Shown here: one piece after another, positions 28,008 through 35,301 of the stretch
Layout of the letters: each line of letters starts with the position of its first letter
How positions within the stretch are numbered: position 1 is the stretch's first letter
Source of the DNA: Candidatus Cloacimonadota bacterium
GTDB lineage: Bacteria > Cloacimonadota > Cloacimonadia > JGIOTU-2
Assembly: GCA_030613025.1 (NCBI GenBank)
Contig: JAUWMT010000024.1
Coordinates: 1-40,120 of the forward strand
Direction: 5' to 3'
DNA length: 40,120 bases
Translations under genes and position numbers: made by a program
The notes under the pieces: model-generated
Seen by the model: only the letters and a program-made list of their open reading frames with translations
Told to the model about the DNA's origin: nothing
Databases searched by the model: none

Positions 28008-28562
28008 ATGAAGAAAGTGTCAGAAAAAAAACTCATACTCAAAGCAAAAAAGGATTTTACCACCTTTGGAGAAGTGTATCAAAAATATTATCCGAAGATC
28101 AATAATTTTGTATATCATAGAGTGTATGAGGATGCTACACGAAACGAGATCGTTTCAAATATATTTTTTAAAGCTATGAAAAATTTACCAAAGTATAGAT
28201 TCATGAACGAGGAAAAATGTTCTTTCTCTTCCTGGCTGTTCCGTATCGCAATTAACGAGACAAATCAGTATTTCAGAAATGAGAAGCGTAATTACGTCAT
28301 AAAAGAGAAACTGTTTGAGAAGCAAAGCAATGAAGGCGATAAACTTATCGATCTGGATTTCGAGACTCTGAAAGAAGCAATACAATCGCTTCCTCTTTAT
28401 GAGCAGAATCTAATCTCTTTCCGGTTTTTTGAGAAGATGAAGCATAAGGAGATTGCAGAAATACTCAAACAGAAAGAAGGAACAGTCAAAGTTCAAATGC
28501 ATCGAACTTTGGAGAAGTTACGAAATATTTTACAGGGAGTTCTGTCTTATGAAAAAATTTGA
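28008..28562 (+). CDS. ECF-type RNA polymerase sigma factor
   Basis: About 184 residues. Region 2 is visible as FGEVYQKYYPKINNFVYHRV, ATRNEIVSNIFFKAMKNLP and FSSWLFRIAINETNQYFRN, which recognise the -10 element and core polymerase. Region 4 follows as LPLYEQNLISFRFFEKMKHKE and IAEILKQKEGTVKVQMHRTL, a helix-turn-helix for the -35 element. ATGs at 27990, 28002 and 28008 share the frame. I prefer 28008 because AAGAG is spaced before it and the promoter would start transcription near 27992. The gene overlaps the next one by 14 bases, which suggests coupled translation with its regulator. Confidence 0.9.
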   Translation: MKKVSEKKLILKAKKDFTTFGEVYQKYYPKINNFVYHRVYEDATRNEIVSNIFFKAMKNLPKYRFMNEEKCSFSSWLFRIAINETNQYFRNEKRNYVIKEKLFEKQSNEGDKLIDLDFETLKEAIQSLPLYEQNLISFRFFEKMKHKEIAEILKQKEGTVKVQMHRTLEKLRNILQGVLSYEKI

Positions 28563-29013
28563 AGAAAAACTCGAAAACCTTTCCGTTCAAAAGCTTGAAA
28601 ATGATCCTTTTGAGCAGGAACTAAAAGCAAAGTTGATTGGGTATTATTTCAGTCCGACAAGAAAAATACAAACCCAGTTTAGATGGGCTGTGGGTTTTGC
28701 TGCTCTCTTTTTTGTTATTGCAATCGGCTTAATTATCAAGCCGCAATTCGCATATAGAGCACATAATTTTACTTTTCGAACTTCGAGAGAATCTGCTGTT
28801 CAGCCGCGAGAATTGATGCCTTTTAATCATTACTTGCGATATACAACTATTCACAATCCATCAATTGAATCGGAGTTCAATCCAGACTTATATGTTGAAG
28901 ATAAGGCATATGTAGTACGAAAATATAGATCACAGGAAACAAATGATGCGCTGCTGATCGTCTCGGAATTTACTTCCCAACCGGTTCAGCTTGCATCAAA
29001 TACATTATTCTAA
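28549..29013 (+). CDS. Single-pass membrane protein, probable anti-sigma factor
   Basis: A 154-residue protein that starts inside the sigma gene (ATG at 28549). A cytoplasmic, charged N-terminus (residues 1-45), one membrane helix (about 46-63, WAVGFAALFFVIAIGLII) and an extracytoplasmic domain of about 90 residues are visible. This is the topology of membrane anti-sigma factors. No zinc-binding H-x-x-x-C-x-x-C motif is present. The overlap with the sigma gene and the position before a PDZ gene are the main grounds for the call. Sequence alone gives no family match. Confidence 0.6.
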   Translation: MKKFEEKLENLSVQKLENDPFEQELKAKLIGYYFSPTRKIQTQFRWAVGFAALFFVIAIGLIIKPQFAYRAHNFTFRTSRESAVQPRELMPFNHYLRYTTIHNPSIESEFNPDLYVEDKAYVVRKYRSQETNDALLIVSEFTSQPVQLASNTLF

Positions 29014-29033
29014 AAAACACGGAGGTAACAGAA

Positions 29034-30272
29034 ATGAAAAAAATGAAATCCATCCCGATCTTAGCAACAGTTATCCTTATGTTGGCAATGACGCAATTCC
29101 TTGCAGCAGAGGAAAAGGCCTTTGTCGGGATCTATCCAGGGGATATCCGGAACTATGAGGATGCAGGAGTTGAATACGGTATTCAAGTATCCGGTGTTGT
29201 AGATGATTCTCCTGCCCAAGAAGCCGGAATGCAAAAAAATGACATCATTCTCGAATTCGACGGCACCAAATTATTTAACAATGATCAGTTTACAAAAATG
29301 CTGAAAATGTATAAGCCCGGACAAAAGATCAAACTGAAGATATATCGTGATGGGGATGAAAAAACCTTGAAATTGACCCTTGCAAATAAGGAAGATTTCG
29401 GTCCCAAGCCGGAATACAAAGCGTATATCGGAGTATTTCTGACAGATCTATCCGAAAAGGATTACGAGAAAAAGGGTTTGAACACTAATTATGGCGTGCT
29501 TATCAGTGATGTTATCGATGATGGTCCTAGCGCTGAGGCAGGTATAAAATGGGGAGATGTCATGCTCGATCTAGAAGGTCAGCATGTGTATACATCCGAT
29601 CAGATTAGCAAAATGCTTGGGGGTATGGAGCCGGATCAATCTGTAACTATAGATGTATTCCGTAGCGGAGAGTACAAAACATTCACAGTTGTATTGGGAA
29701 AGAAGGAAATCGCCAAATCTTATCTTAATAAAGCTGGATGGTTTGAAATGCCCAGCAATGTGTATGTATGGAACTACAAAGATAAGAATGGAAAATGGCT
29801 CGGGTTGCAGGTTGAAGAACTCGATGATAAGGATGGTTTGCTGATAAAAAAGATTTATGATGGCTCTCCCGCTGAGGGCTCATTGCTTCAGGTAGATGAT
29901 ATCATTATCGAGATCAATGGTATTGAAATTGATGAAATTAAAGATATATCTTTGATCCTCGATAAAGAGGAAGTTGATAATGAAGTAGTGGTCGATGTGC
30001 TTCGTGATGGGCAAGTTATAACTGTTATGGCAAAGGTTGGGGAAAAATCTGATATTGCTGATCAGTTGCAGATCTCCATTGATAATGGACTCATGAAGAT
30101 GTATATTGACGGTGAAGAGAAAAAGATCATAGATTTTGAGAAAATGTTAGAGAATATCAATAAACAACTTCCTAAAGTCCAATCCGGATACCATAAATTA
30201 GATTCCCTTCAGGATAAGTTAAAAGATTTAAAGGTCGATGTGTTACGCATCGAAGATAGCGGAGCAATCTAA
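29034..30272 (+). CDS. Secreted triple-PDZ protein without protease domain
   Basis: A 412-residue protein with a signal peptide (residues 1-25). Three PDZ domains lie at about 30-115 (GIQVSGVVDDSPAQEAGMQ), 128-215 (GVLISDVIDDGPSAEAGIK) and 250-335 (GLLIKKIYDGSPAEGSLLQ). A charged helical tail follows, with coiled-coil-like heptads near 365-400. No HtrA or C-terminal-processing protease domain is attached. GGAGG lies 7 bases before the ATG. It follows the sigma/anti-sigma pair by 20 bases and a terminator follows at 30302, so the three form one operon. PDZ domains bind exposed C-termini, so it may sense unfolded or unprocessed outer-membrane or secreted proteins, as DegS does in E. coli. That role is an inference. 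Confidence 0.85.
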   Translation: MKKMKSIPILATVILMLAMTQFLAAEEKAFVGIYPGDIRNYEDAGVEYGIQVSGVVDDSPAQEAGMQKNDIILEFDGTKLFNNDQFTKMLKMYKPGQKIKLKIYRDGDEKTLKLTLANKEDFGPKPEYKAYIGVFLTDLSEKDYEKKGLNTNYGVLISDVIDDGPSAEAGIKWGDVMLDLEGQHVYTSDQISKMLGGMEPDQSVTIDVFRSGEYKTFTVVLGKKEIAKSYLNKAGWFEMPSNVYVWNYKDKNGKWLGLQVEELDDKDGLLIKKIYDGSPAEGSLLQVDDIIIEINGIEIDEIKDISLILDKEEVDNEVVVDVLRDGQVITVMAKVGEKSDIADQLQISIDNGLMKMYIDGEEKKIIDFEKMLENINKQLPKVQSGYHKLDSLQDKLKDLKVDVLRIEDSGAI

Positions 30273-30301
30273 GGTTACACGATAGAAAGCTCGTTTCTCC
30301 C

Positions 30302-30331
30302 AAAAGCCCTTTGAAAGAAGGGCTTTTTTTT
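30302..30331 (+). terminator. Rho-independent terminator of the sigma-PDZ operon
   Basis: AAAAGCCCTT pairs with AAGGGCTTTT around TGAAAG and runs into eight T. It lies about 30 bases after the PDZ gene stop. Confidence 0.9.
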
Positions 30332-30341
30332 GATATGTTGT

Positions 30342-30371
30342 CTTTGCGAAAGTTGCATTCCTTTCGCAAAG
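30342..30371. repeat. Palindromic repeat, family B
   Basis: CTTTGCGAAAG (30342-30352) and CTTTCGCAAAG (30361-30371) form a perfect 11-bp stem. The unit is the same as 25592-25621 except for one loop base. Confidence 0.7.
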
Positions 30372-30769
30372 TTAAAACACCATAAGAAAATTTTCGAATG
30401 ATTAAGAATAGTCAGCCCAACCGCCGAATTGTCATTCCCACGGGAGTGGGAGTCAAGAAATTTCACATGTTTTTAAAACATTCTGTATTTTATCATTTTC
30501 CCCATGAATAAAATACTGGATTCCTCCCGATGCATCGGGAAGAATGACAATTTAGAACAATTCATTAGGAACCCTAAGGTACGAGGATTCCTTGCAAGGG
30601 TATCGACTCCTCGTCATTGTATTCCTTAGGAGTCGAATTAGTAAACTGGATTCACAATCAAATTGGGCAATGATATTGTTTTTATTTGGAGTTATTAATT
30701 CTAATCTGCGAGGATCAGCCAAATCTGCGTGTATCTGTGTTCTATTTTGTTGAATTGTTGATCTAACAT
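30372..30769. other. Repeat-rich intergenic region, no gene
   Basis: It holds a CTGGATTCC repeat with the perfect palindrome TCCCGATGCATCGGGA (30525-30540). It also holds a nested hairpin whose arms are CCTAAGG with CCTTAGG and ACGAGGA with TCCTCGT (30573-30630). The last 100 bases include ATCTGCG-type words often found in dispersed repeats. No reading frame with a ribosome-binding site is apparent. Confidence 0.55.
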
Positions 30770-31315
30770 CTAAAATCCAAGCTCAGCTTCAATGCCTGCC
30801 ATTGCCTGCAAAGTATGCTCGATAAAACCTTCGAGTGACATTCCAAATTCCTCGCAGGACTTTATCTGCTCCCTGTTCGCGCCTGCAGCAAAGCGTTTTT
30901 CCTTAAACCTTCTCATTATAAAATCCTTATTCAAAGAAGATATCTTTTTATCAGGATGCATGAGTGCAGCAGCAACGATGAGTCCTGTCAAAGAATCAAC
31001 TGCATATAGCACCTTATCCATATTCGATTTTCTTTCAACATGCCCGGGATGTGCTTCGATTGCATAGAGAATTTTCTCATCGAGCCCTTTATCTTTGAGC
31101 ATCTCAACAGAGTCTTTTCCATGTCTTGAGAAATTATTAACAGTGCTTTCATAATCAAGGTCGTGGAGCAAACCGGTAAGTGCCCATGCATCGGTATCTT
31201 TATTAAAATATTCTGCAAAATGCGACATTGCAGCTTCCACTGCAAGACAGTGCTTTTGCAAATTTCTGTTCTTCAAATGTGTTTTTAATAATGCGAGTGC
31301 TTCTTCTCGTTTCAT
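30770..31315 (-). CDS. HD-domain metal-dependent hydrolase
   Basis: A 181-residue protein. The metal site pattern of the HD superfamily is present: KHCLAVEAAMSHF supplies an early His, LLHDLDYE the central His-Asp, and SRHGKDS and AIEAHPGH further His residues. These proteins are often phosphohydrolases acting on nucleotides, but the substrate is not predictable. AAGGAA lies before the ATG. The gene begins 15 bases after the stop of the PhoH-like gene, so the pair probably forms an operon. Confidence 0.8.
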   Translation of the reverse strand: MKREEALALLKTHLKNRNLQKHCLAVEAAMSHFAEYFNKDTDAWALTGLLHDLDYESTVNNFSRHGKDSVEMLKDKGLDEKILYAIEAHPGHVERKSNMDKVLYAVDSLTGLIVAAALMHPDKKISSLNKDFIMRRFKEKRFAAGANREQIKSCEEFGMSLEGFIEHTLQAMAGIEAELGF

Positions 31316-31330
31316 AAGATATTTCCTTTT

Positions 31331-32680
31331 TTATAAATACTTTGCAGCCATTTCCGCCAGCACGGATCGCTCACCTTTCACCAGCGTGACATGACCGGAA
31401 AGTTTTTCGTCTTTGAATTTATCCACCACCACGCTCAAACCGTTGCTTTCAGAATCCAAATACGGAATGTCGATCTGATAAGGATCGCCCGTAAGCACAA
31501 CTTTCGTGCGATCGCCGGCACGAGTGATGATGGTTTTCATCTCGTGAGGAGTAAGGTTCTGCGCCTCATCCACGATCATGAACTGGTCGGGCAGACTTCG
31601 TCCGCGAATGTAAGTCAGCGGTTCCAATTCTATGAATCCGTAATCGAGAAATTCATCAAGCGAAGACGTTCTCTTTCTTCCGAATTTCCCTTTTTCCTTA
31701 GTTTCTTCCTGGGATTCTCTGCTTTGAAGAAGGATTTCCATATTATCATAAATGGGCTGCATCCAGGGATTGTATTTCTCTTTTTTGGTACCTGGCAGAT
31801 AGCCGATATCTTTGCCGAGTGGAAAGATCGGACGCGTCACAATAAGCTTGTTATATTTTTCTTTCTCAATAACCTTTTGCAAGCCCGCAGCGAGTGCAAG
31901 GAGAGTCTTTCCTGTTCCTGCAATACCGATGAGAGAGACTATTTTAACAGAATCATCAAGCAGAATATCGAAAGCTGCTTCCTGTTCCGGGTTGAGCGCC
32001 TTGATTCCCCAGATTGGCTTGTTTTTATAGAATTGTAGCGGACGGACAACATTCTCATCTTTATAATATCTTGCTATAATATTATGATTAAATTTATCCT
32101 TTTCATGGAGCAGCAGAAATTGATTGTAACTGGTCAACCCAAAAGTATTTTTCACTTCAGTTTGTTTCTTGAAATCTTCAACTTCAGCACCGCTGACTTC
32201 TTTTTTCAGCACACCAGTGTACAGCTCCTCAAAATTGATTGCTTCCGTCTCATAATTGATGGCTTTCAATCCGATCGCATCTGCTTTGATGCGCACATTT
32301 GCATCCTTGGAAACCATGATCACTTCTTTGTCTGGATTGTCCTTTTTGAATTTGTATGCAGTGCCGAGGATCAGATTATCATTCACATCGGTGATAAGAA
32401 TATCTTCCATTTCTCCATCTACTTTATGCGCAAGAGCTACCTGAAGCGTGCCGCCGTTTTTTAGTTTAACTCCTTTTGCCAGTGAATTTTGCTGGCGTAA
32501 ACCATCAAGAAATCTGCTGAACTGACGTGCATTTCTGCTCTTTTCATCCAGTCCTTTTTTGAACTGGTCGATTTCTTCTATAACTGTAATGGGAATAACT
32601 ATCTTGTCTTTGGGGTATGCATAAATTGCGGAGGGGTCGTGAATTACCACGTTCGTGTCAAACACGTAAATCTTTTCCAT
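31331..32680 (-). CDS. PIN domain-PhoH ATPase (YlaK type)
   Basis: About 449 residues. The N-terminal PIN nuclease-like domain begins with EKIYVFDTNVVIHDP, whose Asp is catalytic in the family, with more acids in DILITDVNDN. The PhoH ATPase half has Walker A GIAGTGKTLL near residue 264 and Walker B FMIVDEAQNLTPHEM, followed by TRAGDRTKVVLTGDPYQID. Such PIN-PhoH proteins are thought to be RNA helicase/ribonucleases. I start at 32680 because AAGGAT lies 7 bases upstream; the ATG at 32707 would add nine charged residues. The first gene of a two-gene operon with the HD hydrolase. Confidence 0.93.
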   Translation of the reverse strand: MEKIYVFDTNVVIHDPSAIYAYPKDKIVIPITVIEEIDQFKKGLDEKSRNARQFSRFLDGLRQQNSLAKGVKLKNGGTLQVALAHKVDGEMEDILITDVNDNLILGTAYKFKKDNPDKEVIMVSKDANVRIKADAIGLKAINYETEAINFEELYTGVLKKEVSGAEVEDFKKQTEVKNTFGLTSYNQFLLLHEKDKFNHNIIARYYKDENVVRPLQFYKNKPIWGIKALNPEQEAAFDILLDDSVKIVSLIGIAGTGKTLLALAAGLQKVIEKEKYNKLIVTRPIFPLGKDIGYLPGTKKEKYNPWMQPIYDNMEILLQSRESQEETKEKGKFGRKRTSSLDEFLDYGFIELEPLTYIRGRSLPDQFMIVDEAQNLTPHEMKTIITRAGDRTKVVLTGDPYQIDIPYLDSESNGLSVVVDKFKDEKLSGHVTLVKGERSVLAEMAAKYL

Positions 32681-32904
32681 TTGATCCTTCTTACTATCTT
32701 TCTTCATAGTGCGTTGGAGTCTTGTATGTATTGGAATTTATGTCAAATTTAATGGGATTCAAAATTCCTTTTGAGATGATGTTAATACATTTTTTCTAAT
32801 GCAATATGATCCGGTTTGCTGGAAGAAGAGTCTATCTGAGCGGTCATTGATCTCAAATCCACTCCAATTCCCTACTTCATTTTACATTTTTTAATTGCGA
32901 AGCG

Positions 32905-35247
32905 TCAGCGAAGCCGAATCATCTTCCGCACCACTGCTGTATCCTCATACTCAAGTGAATAAAAATAAACTCCTGGCGCTGTAATATTACCGTTCATATC
33001 CTTGCCATCCCATACTACTTCATTTATTGCCCAGAAATACTCATCTTCTCCGTAAAATCTACGTACTAACTGCCCACGTGAATTATAGATCGATAAAGTA
33101 TAATCCCTGACTCTTTCGTAATCCAGAGAAGTAAATGATATCATGGTTTCGTTCTTGAATGGATTTGGCGAATTCTTGAAATAATACAAATTATTCACAA
33201 CATTCGTATCCGGATCAACACTGTATCCCTGCCACTCATAAGCGCCCATATCGATTCTTCCGCCATATACTCTGGGATTTCCAGCAAGATCCACCAACGG
33301 AAGATATAAACCGGTTGTGTCCGGTGTACCGGAATCGATGCAAGGAGAAGTATCTGATAACGCATAAGGAAAATCTCCTGTGCCTGTAAATTGTGGATCC
33401 TCATTTATATTCCCCTCCAGCCAGTTGACAATGTTGGCATTGTTTTGATTCCATACACCATCTACTCCGTTTTTTATATTATTATATTGAAGATTAAGTG
33501 TTGATATTATCCCATAATTTGATAAATCCCACACAAATATCTCAGCAGTTGTATTGTCGTCCCACATGATATTATTAGAAATATCAACATTCCCACCTAC
33601 AGTTAAAGTTGCTCTCTGAGCTTCATTCTGAGAAAAAGTATTATTTGTAATAATAACTTCTCCAATTGGATCCGTAGATGAACACGACATAACAGACACT
33701 GATGGCGTGGAGTTATTGGTTATTATTGAATTTTTTACTTCTAATGTAGGATTGCAGAACTGGAAATAACTAAGTATAAACAAAGTAATATCTGCATTAT
33801 TATTACTATTATTATCGAAAATACAATTTTTTATTATTCCATATTCATGTGCATTTATCTTTAAAATAAATGAAAAAACACCATGCGAATAGTTGTTCGA
33901 AAAAACACAATTTTCTACCTTTGCATTATATTTCCCATTGAATATACATGCCACATCATTGGATTCAATATTATTGAATAAAATATTTTTATATAATACA
34001 GAATCTGAGTAATTTATATAAAAAACACTTCCATAATCGCACACTATATCCTCAAATATCAGATTTTCAAACTTAAAGTTTTTATTTTTTTTCTTTGAGG
34101 AATAAATCACACTATTAATAGTACATTCTGTATTAATAGTAAAATTCATAATATTGATATTTTTTTTCATATTTTTGAAATAAATCGTTTTTAAATAAAA
34201 ATCATCATCATGAATAATTTTTGTATTAATATTTTCTCCTATAAGAGAAGTATTACTCTTCATTGAAATGGGAAATATCTGCCCATTAAGACTTTTTGAA
34301 TAGGTGCCTTCTGCTACATGAACGGTTTTGGGGTCCAAACTGTCACTTGCGATTCTGTAAGTTGCTAGTGCTATTGTTTTAAACGGATCATCCGGTGAAA
34401 GTCCACTATTATTATCATCACCATCCGGTGCAATGTATAGATCATGATTGATTTCTTCCATCCAAGCATGTTGGATATTATATGTAAAGCTACCAATATT
34501 TTGATTATCGATATATTCCGTATAGTATCCTTCCGGATCCATTACAGTAAATGTATCCACAACTACATGAATATGACATGAATCATAAGCATAGATATCC
34601 TGTCCTAAGCCAGCATGATTATTGTAAATAGAACACAAGTTATTTGGATCGAAGTTTGGTCGTGCAAAATGGTCATCAATTCCTCCTCCAACTACTGAAT
34701 AATTATTTTTTATTGTAACACCTGATAAATTTATTGGAAATATCTTTGGTGCTGCTCCACTTACAAATATACCTCCTCCTGACCTAGCAATATTATTTTT
34801 GATTATACAATTAATTACATCCAATTCTGTATCATCCGCAAACCAATTAGAAGCTAATATCCCCCCCCCCCGAGAGTCTTCGTTTGGCCATTCATTACCT
34901 CTACCATTTGTTATTGTAAATCCTCTTATCACAGCATCCTCATTATTTATTACTGTTACACAACTGCCCGTTCTATTTCCATCAATTATTGTGGAATCTA
35001 CATATGCATCATTTCCTGTTGTAAGTTCCAAACTCGCTAAAGTAATACTGTGTCCATTAAAGTTCACATTCTCAATGTATGTTCCGGGATATACTAATAC
35101 CACATCTCCATCAATTGTGTTATTTATACCTTCCTGAATCGTTGTATAATCCCCTGTGCCTTCTATATCTACAACAATCGTATTTGCTAATATGTAACAA
35201 TTCATGAGTATTACAATCACTACTGTTATTGCTGTTATTTTTGTCAT
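32905..35247 (-). CDS. Secreted DUF1565/beta-helix protein with G11 tract and sorting tail
   Basis: About 780 residues. A signal peptide is followed by IVVDIEGTGDYTTIQEGINN, the start of a pectate-lyase-like beta-helix. A second helix opens near residue 275 with DLYIAPDGDDNNSGLSPDDP, a DUF1565 signature. The sorting module ends the protein (NSPNPFKNETMISF, GVYFYSL). The start at 35247 has AAAAGGAGC before it; the longer frame from 35274 begins inside a hairpin. Eleven consecutive G on the coding strand (34861-34871, codons 126-129, R-G-G-G) could slip and switch the protein off. The part from about 33740 to 34260 is markedly richer in A/T and in Lys/Asn codons than its flanks. Function is likely binding or polysaccharide contact; no active site was identified. 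Confidence 0.8.
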   Translation of the reverse strand: MTKITAITVVIVILMNCYILANTIVVDIEGTGDYTTIQEGINNTIDGDVVLVYPGTYIENVNFNGHSITLASLELTTGNDAYVDSTIIDGNRTGSCVTVINNEDAVIRGFTITNGRGNEWPNEDSRGGGILASNWFADDTELDVINCIIKNNIARSGGGIFVSGAAPKIFPINLSGVTIKNNYSVVGGGIDDHFARPNFDPNNLCSIYNNHAGLGQDIYAYDSCHIHVVVDTFTVMDPEGYYTEYIDNQNIGSFTYNIQHAWMEEINHDLYIAPDGDDNNSGLSPDDPFKTIALATYRIASDSLDPKTVHVAEGTYSKSLNGQIFPISMKSNTSLIGENINTKIIHDDDFYLKTIYFKNMKKNINIMNFTINTECTINSVIYSSKKKNKNFKFENLIFEDIVCDYGSVFYINYSDSVLYKNILFNNIESNDVACIFNGKYNAKVENCVFSNNYSHGVFSFILKINAHEYGIIKNCIFDNNSNNNADITLFILSYFQFCNPTLEVKNSIITNNSTPSVSVMSCSSTDPIGEVIITNNTFSQNEAQRATLTVGGNVDISNNIMWDDNTTAEIFVWDLSNYGIISTLNLQYNNIKNGVDGVWNQNNANIVNWLEGNINEDPQFTGTGDFPYALSDTSPCIDSGTPDTTGLYLPLVDLAGNPRVYGGRIDMGAYEWQGYSVDPDTNVVNNLYYFKNSPNPFKNETMISFTSLDYERVRDYTLSIYNSRGQLVRRFYGEDEYFWAINEVVWDGKDMNGNITAPGVYFYSLEYEDTAVVRKMIRLR
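34861..34871 (-). repeat. G11 homopolymer in a surface-protein gene
   Basis: Eleven consecutive C on the plus strand, read as G in the gene. The frame is open at this length. Adding or losing one base would frameshift the protein at about residue 127 of 780. Confidence 0.95.
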
Positions 35248-35263
35248 TATGCTCCTTTTAAAA

Positions 35264-35289
35264 GGGTGCACCACATATGTGATGCACCC
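35264..35289 (-). terminator. Hairpin between the two beta-helix genes
   Basis: GGGTGCA (35264-35270) and TGCACCC (35283-35289) close a near-perfect 26-base palindrome with a CACATATGTG core. On the minus strand it lies 12 bases after one gene and is followed by TTTT and then the next gene's AAAAGGAG. It may end or attenuate the upstream transcript. The T-run is short. Confidence 0.5.
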
Positions 35290-35301
35290 GTATTAGTTTT
35301 T

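Noticed and set aside
29034-30272. HtrA/DegS-type protease
   Set aside because: All three recognisable domains are PDZ; no trypsin-like His-Asp-Ser domain precedes them.
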